Source: Sinorhizobium meliloti (GTDB taxonomy: Bacteria; Pseudomonadota; Alphaproteobacteria; Rhizobiales; Rhizobiaceae). Taken from it: a stretch of DNA of 64,000 bases. The notes beneath the pieces were generated by a model. That model had not been told where the DNA came from. It saw only the letters and a list, made by a program, of their open reading frames with translations, and made no database searches. Location of the stretch: NCBI RefSeq assembly GCF_035610345.1, contig NZ_CP141213.1, positions 806,001 to 870,000 on the forward strand. Reading direction: 5' to 3'. The translations under genes were made by a program, and so were the position numbers. Positions 34,913 to 42,881 of the stretch are shown piece by piece (the first letter of the stretch is position 1; every line of letters begins with the position of its first letter).

Positions 34913-35893
34913 TCACCTGTCTGTCAGCGGACGGACGGTCCGCCGCTCCAGCTTGTCGATGATCCGTGTGCGCAGGCCGTCGATCGCAACGGCGATGAAG
35001 ATGATGGCCGCGGTTACCAGCGGGTAGATGTACGGGTCGGCATTGATGATGTTCAGGCCGTTCTGCACGGTCTTGATGAGGATCGCCCCGAACACGGTGC
35101 CAATCACGCTGCCCCGTCCGCCAAAGAGCGAGACGCCCCCGAGGACGGCCGCCGCGATTGCCGAAAACTCGATCTGGTCTCCATATTTCGGGCCGACTGC
35201 ACCGATCTGCGTGATCGAGACGAAGCCGCCAATGCCGGCGCAAAGCCCTGCGATGATGAAGCAGAAGAGGACGATACGGCGAACCGGGAGCCCGGCCTTT
35301 CGCGCCGCTTCGGTGTCGCCACCGACCGCATAGACCTGACGGCCGAAGGCTGTCTGATGCAGGATCAGCCAGGCGGCCGCAAATACGGCGACGAAGGCAA
35401 CGATGGCGGACGGAATGCCGAGCACGGAGGCGCGGTTCAGGTCGGTTATCTGGTCGGGAAACATGAGCGTCCGTGTGTTGGACAGCCACATCGCGATGCC
35501 GCGCAGGATGAAGAGCGTGGCGAGTGTCACGATAAAAGAAGCCACGCCGAGCCGGGTTACCACGCTACCATTGACCGCGCCGATGACGCCCGCCATCGCC
35601 ATGACCGCCAGAAGCCCGAGCGGCCACGGAATGCCGGGCAGGTAGATCGCCAGAACGCTCGCCGTGAGATACATGCTCGCGCCGACCGACAGGTCGATCT
35701 GGCCCGTAAGCAGCACGAACGTCATCCCGATGGCCAGGATCGCGATCGGGGTCGCCTGTATGACGATGTTCCGGAAGTTGGCGAAGGCGAGGAAGCGGTC
35801 GGAGACGAGCCCGAACAGGATCAGGAGAACGATGAAGAGAATATAGGGCGCGTTCTGCAGGAGCAGCAGGACAAGTCGGTTGCCTGTTTTCAT
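34913..35893 (-). CDS. Sugar ABC transporter permease (RbsC-like), first importer
   Basis: A 326-residue permease of the BPD_transp_2 family with about nine helices. FVLLTGQIDLSVGASMYLTA, NGSVVTRLGVASFIVTLATLFILRG in short form RLGVASFIVTLATLF, GRQVYAVGGDTEAARKAGLPV and AVLGGVSLFGGRGSVIGTVFGA are hallmark segments of ribose-type permeases. Its ATG overlaps the ATPase stop by four bases (ATGA). Together with the permease at 37419-38456 it would form a heterodimeric channel. The apnO gene starts 26 bases downstream. Confidence 0.9.
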   Translation of the reverse strand: MKTGNRLVLLLLQNAPYILFIVLLILFGLVSDRFLAFANFRNIVIQATPIAILAIGMTFVLLTGQIDLSVGASMYLTASVLAIYLPGIPWPLGLLAVMAMAGVIGAVNGSVVTRLGVASFIVTLATLFILRGIAMWLSNTRTLMFPDQITDLNRASVLGIPSAIVAFVAVFAAAWLILHQTAFGRQVYAVGGDTEAARKAGLPVRRIVLFCFIIAGLCAGIGGFVSITQIGAVGPKYGDQIEFSAIAAAVLGGVSLFGGRGSVIGTVFGAILIKTVQNGLNIINADPYIYPLVTAAIIFIAVAIDGLRTRIIDKLERRTVRPLTDR

Positions 35894-37410
35894 GCCTGCA
35901 CCTCTCTTGGCCCGGAAAGGCCCGTGGCAGAGGTCATTATGGCCTCCCGGTCGAAGTCACGGCGCGCGAAGCTGCCGGTCAGTTCGCCGCGGTTGATGGT
36001 GAGGATGCGGTCCGAAAGGCCGATGAGTTCCTCGATCTCGGACGAGATGAGCAGAACGGCGCTTCCGCTCTCAACGAGGCTGTTGATGATGCGGTAGACT
36101 TCCTGCTTCGCCCCGACGTCGATGCCACGCGTCGGCTCGTCGAGGATGAACAGGCGAGGCTGGCGGAGAAGCCATTTGCCGATGACGACCTTCTGCTGGT
36201 TGCCGCCCGACAGGTGCTTGACCATCGTGTCGTCGACCTTGGCCGTCGAAAGATGCATCGCACGGCCCATCTCGGCCGCGACAGTGCTGATCCGCCTTCG
36301 ATCGACCAGGCCGAATGCGCCGGCGACTGTCGGCAGCGAAGCGAGCACCATGTTCTCGGCGATCGTGAAATCCATGACGAGGCCCTCGCCACGGCGGTCC
36401 TCGGTCAGGAACGCGACGCCGGCGGCCATCGCCGTTGCAGGCGTCGGATCGGCAAGCAGCCTGCCGTCGATGCGGATTTCCCCGCGCGCAAATCGATCGA
36501 GGCCGAACAGCATTCGAGCGAGTTCCGATCGACCGGAACCCATAAGCCCTGCGAGGCCCACGACCTCCCCGGCGCGAATCTCGAAGGTGATGTTTTCCGC
36601 CACGCCAGGCTGGCTGAGGCCCGAGACGGAAAGAACGATGTCGCTCGTCGGTTTGACGGAGCGCTCCGGGTAGATGGCGTCGATCGACCGCCCTACCATC
36701 AGGGAGATGATGCGCTGCACGTCGATCGCAGTTGTTTCCGCGGTGCCTGCGACATGCCCGTCACGAAGGACTGCGATGCTGTCGCAGACCGCCATCACGT
36801 CTTCCAGCGCATGACTGATGTAAATGATGCCGATGCCACGGCTCTTCAGCCGGCCGATGATAGCGAACAGGCGTTCGACTTCCGGGCGCGTCAGAGAGGT
36901 GGTCGGCTCGTCGAAAATGATGAGCCTGGCATTGCGCGACAACGCCTTGGCAATCTCGACGAGTTGTCGCTCACCCTGGCTGAGTTTCGACACCGGCGTC
37001 GATGGCTGGTGCGAAATATCGACCTGCGCCAGGTACTCTTCCGTCTGCCGCCGGATCTGCGCACGGTTGATGAAGGGCAGGATATTTCGCCGGGGGAACC
37101 TGTCGATGAAGAGGTTTTCCTCGATCGTCAGGTTCGGGAAGAGGTTGAGCTCCTGGTGAATGAACGCGATTCCGGCCGCCGAAGCATCCTTCGGATCGGC
37201 CGGGGCATAGATAGCGCCATCGAGCCGCATACTCCCGGCGTTCGGCTTGTGGACCGCGCCGAGGATGTTCATGCTGGTCGACTTGCCGGACCCGTTTTCA
37301 CCGACAAGCCCCAGTGCCTTGCCCTTTTCGACCGAGAAGCCGACGCCGTGCAAGACGGTTACCCCGAAGAACGATTTGGTCAGGCCTTCGACTTCCAGAA
37401 GTTTCGTCAT
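35890..37410 (-). CDS. Sugar ABC transporter ATP-binding protein, first importer
   Basis: A 506-residue tandem-domain ATPase of the ribose/xylose type. The first domain has Walker A GENGSGKST (about residue 38), LSQGERQLVEIAKAL and LIIFDEPTTSL. The second has the family's degenerate Walker A (GLMGSGRSELA), DRRGEGLVMDFTIAENM, LSGGNQQKVVIGKWL and LFILDEPTRGID. The ATG at 37408-37410 has AGGAC upstream; frames that extend to 37812 run through the upstream permease gene in another phase. It lies between two permease genes and energises both. Unlike the second importer of the locus it is not fused. Confidence 0.9.
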   Translation of the reverse strand: MTKLLEVEGLTKSFFGVTVLHGVGFSVEKGKALGLVGENGSGKSTSMNILGAVHKPNAGSMRLDGAIYAPADPKDASAAGIAFIHQELNLFPNLTIEENLFIDRFPRRNILPFINRAQIRRQTEEYLAQVDISHQPSTPVSKLSQGERQLVEIAKALSRNARLIIFDEPTTSLTRPEVERLFAIIGRLKSRGIGIIYISHALEDVMAVCDSIAVLRDGHVAGTAETTAIDVQRIISLMVGRSIDAIYPERSVKPTSDIVLSVSGLSQPGVAENITFEIRAGEVVGLAGLMGSGRSELARMLFGLDRFARGEIRIDGRLLADPTPATAMAAGVAFLTEDRRGEGLVMDFTIAENMVLASLPTVAGAFGLVDRRRISTVAAEMGRAMHLSTAKVDDTMVKHLSGGNQQKVVIGKWLLRQPRLFILDEPTRGIDVGAKQEVYRIINSLVESGSAVLLISSEIEELIGLSDRILTINRGELTGSFARRDFDREAIMTSATGLSGPREVQA

Positions 37411-37418
37411 CGCCCGTC

Positions 37419-38456
37419 CTATCGGTTTACCAGGAGGTGATGGCGAAACGTGTCGACCGTCGCTGCAAGCAGGATGACGCCGCCCTTTATGATGTAGATC
37501 ATGAAGAGCGACGACCCGAGCAGCTTCATCGACGTGTCGATGAGCAGCAGGAAGAGCACGCCGAATACCGTCCAGACGATCTTGCCCTTGCCGCCGAAAA
37601 GGCTCGTGCCACCGATGACCACCGCGCCAATGACGTCGAGCAGGATGTTCTCGCCGGCGATCGGGGAGCCGGTCTGCATGCGCGAGGCGTACATCATCGC
37701 TGCGACGGAGGCGCAGGCGCCGCTGATGAGGAAGGTCAACAGGATGGTGCGGCTGACCGGCACGCCGGAAATCCGGGCGGCGCTGGAATTTGCGCCGACC
37801 GCATAGACCCACCGCCCGAACTGTGTGTGCGACAGCAGGACATGGGCAGAAAGGCCGATAAATACGGCGAGTGCCACCGTGTAGGGAACGCCGAGGACGG
37901 CCCCGGTCGCAAAGGACGTGAAGCCCTCCGGAAGATTTGCGATGGAGGACGATGTCGAATGGAAGGTCACGTACCAGATTGCGAGACCTGCGAAGAACAT
38001 TCGCGTGGCAAGCGTGACGATGAAGGAGGGCATGTTGAGCTTCACGACGGAGAGCCCGTTGACGGCGCCGACCAGCACCCCGACGGCCAGCATGGCGACA
38101 ATTGCGGCGGGAACGGCGAGGGCGGAGCCCGACAGATAGCCGTCCGTGCCCGTCATCACCGAGGCGCCGACGACGGCGGCCATGGAAATGATCGCGGTGA
38201 TGGAGAGGTCGATGCCGGCAATGATGAGGACGAAGGTCTGCCCGATGCCGACGACCAGCAACGGCATCATGTCGCCCAGAATGTTAGACGCCACCTCCCA
38301 GGAAAGGATCTCGGGCACGAAAGGGTAGATTGCCGCTACGTAGACGACGCAGAGGACGAGGACGAAATATTCCGAGAGAAGGATTTTCGCCCAACGCAGT
38401 GCTCTCGGTCGCTCAGTAGGTGCCGCAAGCGTGTCGCTTGACGCTGAAAGTGGCAT
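37419..38456 (-). CDS. Sugar ABC transporter permease, first importer, second subunit
   Basis: A 345-residue BPD_transp_2 permease. FVLIIAGIDLSITAIISMAA, VVKLNMPSFIVTLATRMFF, GRWVYAVGANSSAARISGVPV and GAVVIGGTSLFGGKGKIVWTVFG match the family. The ATG at 38454-38456 is preferred since CGAGGCCGAA precedes it; a GTG at 38507 is the upstream alternative with a poor ribosome site. It ends nine bases before the ATPase start. It is the second gene of the operon, after the binding protein. Confidence 0.88.
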   Translation of the reverse strand: MPLSASSDTLAAPTERPRALRWAKILLSEYFVLVLCVVYVAAIYPFVPEILSWEVASNILGDMMPLLVVGIGQTFVLIIAGIDLSITAIISMAAVVGASVMTGTDGYLSGSALAVPAAIVAMLAVGVLVGAVNGLSVVKLNMPSFIVTLATRMFFAGLAIWYVTFHSTSSSIANLPEGFTSFATGAVLGVPYTVALAVFIGLSAHVLLSHTQFGRWVYAVGANSSAARISGVPVSRTILLTFLISGACASVAAMMYASRMQTGSPIAGENILLDVIGAVVIGGTSLFGGKGKIVWTVFGVLFLLLIDTSMKLLGSSLFMIYIIKGGVILLAATVDTFRHHLLVNR

Positions 38457-38609
38457 TTCGGCCTCGTTGTCGAACTCATCGAATGGTGGGCGGACACGCG
38501 GCTCCACCTGTCTGCTATGGACTGCAGCAGGAGGAGCCGCGCCGCCCGGGAGAATTGTGGCGGACCGGAGATCGGCGGAACGCGCGTCCGCGTGCCGGAA
38601 GCCCGGAAA

Positions 38610-39617
38610 TCAGCCGGGGTTCTTTTCCTTCCAGAGAACGTAGCCCCACATCTCGGCCGCCTTCTCGCTCATGTTGGCCTGGGTGATCGCGAAACCGGGA
38701 TCGAGGAGCAATCGATCGACCGTCTTGCCCTCCTGCAGGTCCAGAATGGCCTGGATGGCGAGTTCGGTTTCGAAGAACAGGTTCTGAACGCCGCAGGCAT
38801 CCATGTAGCCGTCCTTCATCAAGGCATAGGCATCCGGGAAACCGTCGAAGCCGGTGAAGATGACGTGGCCTTCTTCGCCGACCTTGTGCCACTTGTCCGC
38901 AGATTTCAGCGCCTGCTGGATCTGCGGGATCAGGAAATCCGATGATGTGAACAGGAACGAAATGTCTGGATTGGCCTGCAGGGCATTGGTCAGGCCCGCA
39001 AACGCGGTATCGGCGTTCCATTCCGTCGGGATCTTGGCGACCACCTCGATCGTGTCGGCGAACTGGGCGACCGCTTCTTCGAAACCGTCGCGGCGCTGGA
39101 TGGCGTTGGGATCGCCGAGATCGCCGATCAGGATTGCGGCCTTGTGCTTCTGACCGGATTTCTTCGCCACCTCGCATGCGTAAGTCACGGCATCGCGCGC
39201 GATCTTCTGGTTGTCCGCCTGAATGGCGACCGAGAAAGCCTCCGTCTTGGCCGGCGGGCGGTTGAAGTGCACCATCGGGATCTTGGCCTCGTTTGCAGCC
39301 TTGATCGCCGGGATGACCGCGTTGGAATCCGTCTGTACAATGATGATGCCGTCTACCTTGCGGGCGATTGCTGCACGAACCTGCTCGAACTGCTTGTTGT
39401 CGTCCTGGTCGGAGATCGCTTCCATGATCTCGAAGCCGCGCTTCTTGAGATCGTCGCGAATGATCTGAATGCCCGCCACCCAGAATTCCGAGTAGAGCCC
39501 GTCGAAAAGGACGGCAATCGTCTTCTTGCCCTGCGCCCGGACAGCAAGGGTCATGCCGCTCGTCGCCGCAAGCCCTGCCAGTGTGGCGACGGTGAATTCA
39601 CGTCTTGTCAGTGTCAT
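38610..39617 (-). CDS. Sugar ABC transporter substrate-binding protein, first importer, Tat-type signal
   Basis: A 335-residue periplasmic sugar-binding protein (Peripla_BP_4). The N-terminus MTLTRREFTVATLAGLAA has a twin-arginine pattern (TRREFTVATL) and a cleavage region near VRAQG, so export may use the Tat pathway instead of Sec. KKTIAVLFDGLYSEFWVAGI opens the mature protein, and VDGIIIVQTDSNAVIPAIKAANE and FNRPPAKTE line the cleft. The ATG at 39617 follows GGAGGAGAGCGCA. It is the first gene of the long minus-strand operon, transcribed away from the GntR gene. Confidence 0.88.
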   Translation of the reverse strand: MTLTRREFTVATLAGLAATSGMTLAVRAQGKKTIAVLFDGLYSEFWVAGIQIIRDDLKKRGFEIMEAISDQDDNKQFEQVRAAIARKVDGIIIVQTDSNAVIPAIKAANEAKIPMVHFNRPPAKTEAFSVAIQADNQKIARDAVTYACEVAKKSGQKHKAAILIGDLGDPNAIQRRDGFEEAVAQFADTIEVVAKIPTEWNADTAFAGLTNALQANPDISFLFTSSDFLIPQIQQALKSADKWHKVGEEGHVIFTGFDGFPDAYALMKDGYMDACGVQNLFFETELAIQAILDLQEGKTVDRLLLDPGFAITQANMSEKAAEMWGYVLWKEKNPG

Positions 39618-39702
39618 TGCGCTCTCCTCCCAAAGAACTTGTTCAGATGGCACCGCCATCTACCGATCGGGTTCTCCTCAATCGTGTACGGCTGGACGTT
39701 AG

Positions 39703-39715
39703 GTCATCATATATG
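39703..39715. promoter_or_regulatory. Candidate operator in the divergent binding-protein/gntR promoter
   Basis: The sequence gtcatcatatatg contains CATATATG, a palindrome, and shares GTCATCATAT with the opposite strand of the site at 40563-40577. It is placed about 90 bases from both divergent starts, where a GntR/FCD repressor would act on both genes. Confidence 0.45.
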
Positions 39716-39808
39716 TAATGTCAATCTTGCTCCACGCCTGTTTGCCGCGGAGATTCGGATTGCTATGAAGAACGCGGCAAGGTGGTTGCGCCGTCTTTGG
39801 AGAGTCGA

Positions 39809-40522
39809 ATGGAGCCAGTTCAAAAAAAGAAGCTTTACGTCGAGGTGCTCGACCGGCTGATGGAGGCGATCTCGACCTCTGAGTTTCCGCCTGGTTCGCA
39901 GCTCCCTTCGGAAAAAGAGCTGATGAACATGATCGGCGTCGGGCGCCCCTCGATTCGCGAGGCCATGCTGGCAATGCAGCAAATGGGCCTGATAAAGATC
40001 TCCCACGGGGAAAGGGCGCGCGTCATCAACCCCACGCCGGACGTCATCGTTGCTCAGATCTCGGCGGCGATGATCATGATGCTGGCCACCAATCCCAGGG
40101 GCTTGCAGGAGTTGAAGGAGGTGCGGCTCCTGCTCGAAACCGGTCTGGTGCGCGTCGCGACACGGCGTGCGACGGCGCGCGACCTCGATCGTCTCGCTGA
40201 CTCCATCCGTCAGCTTCAGGAGGCTCGGGGCGACCAGGCGCGCTTCGTCGCTGTCGATATGCAGTTCCACGTGATCATCGCCGAGATGAGCGGAAATTCG
40301 ATGATCGCTGCCGTTTCGAAAGGCATGCTCGACTGGCTTTCGCGCTTCAAGCGCGATCTCGTCGCCATGAAAGGCGCGGAGCGCCTGACGATCGAAGAGC
40401 ATGAGCGCATCTACAAGGCAATCGCCGGCGGCGACGCGGAGGCCGCCGCTGCGGCGATGGCCGAGCACATCGATCGGGCAAACGAGCTCTATTCGAAACT
40501 GAAGACCTCCGCACAGCCTTAA
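39809..40522 (+). CDS. GntR-family regulator with FCD ligand domain
   Basis: A 237-residue transcription factor. Residues 1-75 are a GntR winged helix (KLYVEVLDRLMEAI, PPGSQLPSEKELM, VGRPSIREAMLAMQQMGLI). The rest is an all-helical FCD domain with the metal-binding Asp and His residues in VRLLLETGLVR, DMQFHVIIAEMSGN and MAEHIDRANE. FCD members usually sense sugar acids or other carboxylates and act as repressors. The ATG at 39809 follows TTGGAGAGTCGA; a GTG at 39782 is upstream. Its place between the two arms of the apiose locus and the shared motif at three promoters make it the likely regulator of the whole locus. Confidence 0.88.
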   Translation: MEPVQKKKLYVEVLDRLMEAISTSEFPPGSQLPSEKELMNMIGVGRPSIREAMLAMQQMGLIKISHGERARVINPTPDVIVAQISAAMIMMLATNPRGLQELKEVRLLLETGLVRVATRRATARDLDRLADSIRQLQEARGDQARFVAVDMQFHVIIAEMSGNSMIAAVSKGMLDWLSRFKRDLVAMKGAERLTIEEHERIYKAIAGGDAEAAAAAMAEHIDRANELYSKLKTSAQP

Positions 40523-40562
40523 GCGCTCAAGCCGGCCTCAACAAAATTCGTGGCCGGCAAAC

Positions 40563-40577
40563 TCATATGATGACATA
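40563..40577. promoter_or_regulatory. Candidate operator in front of the RuBisCO-like gene
   Basis: The sequence tcatatgatgacata contains the palindrome TCATATGA and, read on the other strand, TATGTCATCATATGA. The core GTCATCATAT is also at 39703. It lies about 60 bases upstream of the RuBisCO-like start, between the gntR stop and that gene. Confidence 0.45.
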
Positions 40578-40635
40578 AACTCTTTTTGGTGCTACTTCCT
40601 CCGTATAGTCATGCGGTCAGCGCCAGGAAGTGCCC

Positions 40636-41916
40636 GTGGAATCTCGAATTGTCGCCACCTACCTCATTGAAACGCGCTATCCGCTGGAGGTTGCCGCGGC
40701 CGCCATGGCCGGTGAGCAGTCGAGCGGAACCTTCCGTCCCCTTCCGGGCGAGACCCCGGAGCTCCTGAGCCGGTACGGGGCGCGAGTCGAGGCGATCGAC
40801 GATCTTGGCGAGGCGGATGTCCCGTCCCTGCCTCATTCCCGTCCGCCCAAGGGTCATTCTTCTGCCCGGCCGCGGCGCGCCAGGGTCACCCTGTCCTGGA
40901 GCCTCGACAATACGGGCACGATCCTTTCTTCCGTCTGGTCCACGGTGCTCGGTAATCTCTTCGAGCTCCACCACTTCTCGGCGATGAAGCTTCTCGATCT
41001 CGTGCTGCCGGACGCCTTCGCCGATGCCTATCCTGGGCCTGCCTTCGGCATCGAGGGGACGCGGCGGCTGACCGGTGTCACCGGCCGACCGATCATCGGC
41101 ACGATCATCAAGCCGAGCGTCGGGCTGACGGTCGAGGCGACGGCTGCGCTTGCAGACACGCTCATCTCCGCGGGACTCGATTTCATCAAGGACGATGAAC
41201 TCATGGGTGATCCGCCGCACTCACCGTTCGCCGAGCGTTTCGGTGCCGTCATGGACGTTATCGACCGCCATGCGGACCGCACCGGCCGCAAGGTCATGTT
41301 CGCCGCGAATATTTCCGGTGACATGGACCAGATGCGCCGTCAGCTGGACCTGATTGAAAAGCGTGGCGGCACCTGCGCCATGCTCGTCCTCAACTCGGTC
41401 GGCCTGCCGGGCGTCATCGACGTCCGGCGCCACTCTTCAGTTGCAATCCATGGACATCGCGCCGGCTGGGGTCTCTTCAGCCGCTCCCCCGATCTCGGCC
41501 TCAGCTACACCGCATACCAGAAGTTCTGGCGCCTGGCGGGAGTCGACCACATGCATGTCAACGGCCTGTCGAACAAGTTCTGCGAAACCGACGCCTCCGT
41601 CATCGACTCCGCCCGCTGTTGCCTGACCCCGATGTTTTCCCGTCCCGACCGCCCGGACACGGTGATGCCCGTCTTCTCCTCCGGTCAGTCGGCGGTGCAG
41701 GCGGAGGCGACCTATGCCGCGCTTGGAACCAACGATCTCATCTATTGCTGCGGCGGAGGCATCATGGCCCATCCGGGCGGGATCGCGGCAGGCGTGCGCA
41801 GTCTTCAGGAGGCATGGGAGGCGGCCGCCAGGGGTGTTCCCGCCCGCGACTACGCGGCAACGCATCAAGACCTCGCCGCAGCGCTCGAGACCTTCGGCGC
41901 GGGTGCCGGACGATGA
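40636..41916 (+). CDS. RuBisCO-like protein (form IV), probable 3-oxo-isoapionate-4-phosphate-cleaving enzyme
   Basis: A 426-residue RuBisCO large-chain homologue. Many active-site positions are kept: Lys159 in GTIIKPSVGL (RuBisCO K175), the carbamate lysine and acidic metal ligands in LDFIKDDELMG (K185, D187, E188), HR in IHGHRAGWG, His and Lys in HMHVNGLSNKF, and CCGGGIMAHPGG. Two positions differ: K177 is Ser and H298 is Trp, so it is not a carboxylase. In D-apionate pathways, RuBisCO-like proteins either decarboxylate 3-oxo-isoapionate-4-phosphate (OiaC) or cleave it to 3-phosphoglycerate and glycolate (OiaX). The absence of erythrulose-phosphate isomerases here leans towards OiaX. The start is a GTG after AGGAAG; GTG at 40630 is an alternative. 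Confidence 0.85.
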   Translation: MESRIVATYLIETRYPLEVAAAAMAGEQSSGTFRPLPGETPELLSRYGARVEAIDDLGEADVPSLPHSRPPKGHSSARPRRARVTLSWSLDNTGTILSSVWSTVLGNLFELHHFSAMKLLDLVLPDAFADAYPGPAFGIEGTRRLTGVTGRPIIGTIIKPSVGLTVEATAALADTLISAGLDFIKDDELMGDPPHSPFAERFGAVMDVIDRHADRTGRKVMFAANISGDMDQMRRQLDLIEKRGGTCAMLVLNSVGLPGVIDVRRHSSVAIHGHRAGWGLFSRSPDLGLSYTAYQKFWRLAGVDHMHVNGLSNKFCETDASVIDSARCCLTPMFSRPDRPDTVMPVFSSGQSAVQAEATYAALGTNDLIYCCGGGIMAHPGGIAAGVRSLQEAWEAAARGVPARDYAATHQDLAAALETFGAGAGR

Positions 41917-41976
41917 CAGTTCACGAAGATACCGGCGCGCAACATCGAAGCGCCGGAGCAACATGGGAGAGAAACG

Positions 41977-42822
41977 ATGACGATTTCTGTGGCAGTGCTC
42001 GGTGCAGGCGGCAAGATGGGATTCCGCGTCACCCGCAAGCTTGTCGAAGCGGGATATGACCTTCGTGCCGTCGAGATCGGCGATGCCGGCCGCGACCGCC
42101 TGTTGGAGGCGAACATTAAGCCGGTTACGTCGGAAGAGGGCATTCCCGGCGCGAAGGTCGTGGTCATGGCGCTGCCCGACAACATGATCGGGGAGGTCGC
42201 GCGGCAGATTTCGCCGATGCTGCAATCCGGCGCGATGCTGCTTATCCTCGATGCCGCGGCACCCTACGCGGAGGACCTTCCGAAGGATCGTCCCGACCTC
42301 ACCTACTTCGTCGGCCATCCTTGTCATCCGCCGCTATTCAACGACGAGACGGAATGGGACGCGCGGCGGGACTATCACGGCGGCATCGCCAAGCAGTCGA
42401 TCGTATGTGCGCTGATGCAAGGACCGGAGGAGCACTACGCGCTCGGCGAGGAAATCTGCAAGGCCATGTGGTCGCCGATCATCAACAGCTACCGCGTCAG
42501 CGTGGAGCAACTCGCCATCCTGGAACCGGGACTGTCGGAAATGGTTGCCATGCCGTTCGTCGACACGATGGTCGAGGCGGTCGAAGAATGCGAGAAGAAG
42601 TACGGTATCCCGCGCGAGGCCGCGCTCGATTTCCTGATCGGCCACCTGAATGTCGAGATCGCCATGTGGTTTGGATATTCACCGAAGGTGCCTTCCGATG
42701 CAGCGCTACGCCTGATGCGTTTCGCCAAGGGCGTCGTGGTGAAGGACACCTGGCGCGACGCGCTTTCGCCTGCGAGGGTCAAAGAAGCATCTGAACTCAT
42801 CGTTTACGGCAAGGGGGCCTGA
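41977..42822 (+). CDS. ApnO-like oxidoisomerase (second paralogue)
   Basis: A 281-residue homologue of the apnO product. The same landmarks are visible: VAVLGAGGKMGFRVTRKL, ILDAAAPYAEDLP, YFVGHPCHPPLFNDET, ALMQGPEEHYALGEEICKAMW and AILEPGLSEM. The two proteins differ over much of the C-terminal third (here MWFGYSPKVPSDAALR). It follows the RuBisCO-like gene by 60 bases and GAGAGAAACG precedes its ATG. It may be the true D-apionate oxidoisomerase, a second isoform, or act on a related branched or tetronic acid. Confidence 0.8.
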   Translation: MTISVAVLGAGGKMGFRVTRKLVEAGYDLRAVEIGDAGRDRLLEANIKPVTSEEGIPGAKVVVMALPDNMIGEVARQISPMLQSGAMLLILDAAAPYAEDLPKDRPDLTYFVGHPCHPPLFNDETEWDARRDYHGGIAKQSIVCALMQGPEEHYALGEEICKAMWSPIINSYRVSVEQLAILEPGLSEMVAMPFVDTMVEAVEECEKKYGIPREAALDFLIGHLNVEIAMWFGYSPKVPSDAALRLMRFAKGVVVKDTWRDALSPARVKEASELIVYGKGA

Positions 42823-42881
42823 CGCTGGTTTCCAACTCTCGCATCGTTTCGGTTTCGACGGCGCTCTTCGACGGCTACCCC

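Noticed and set aside
40636..41916. Whether the RuBisCO homologue could be a true CO2-fixing RuBisCO
   Set aside because: The K177 and H298 equivalents are Ser and Trp, no small subunit or phosphoribulokinase gene is nearby, and the neighbourhood is sugar-acid catabolism.
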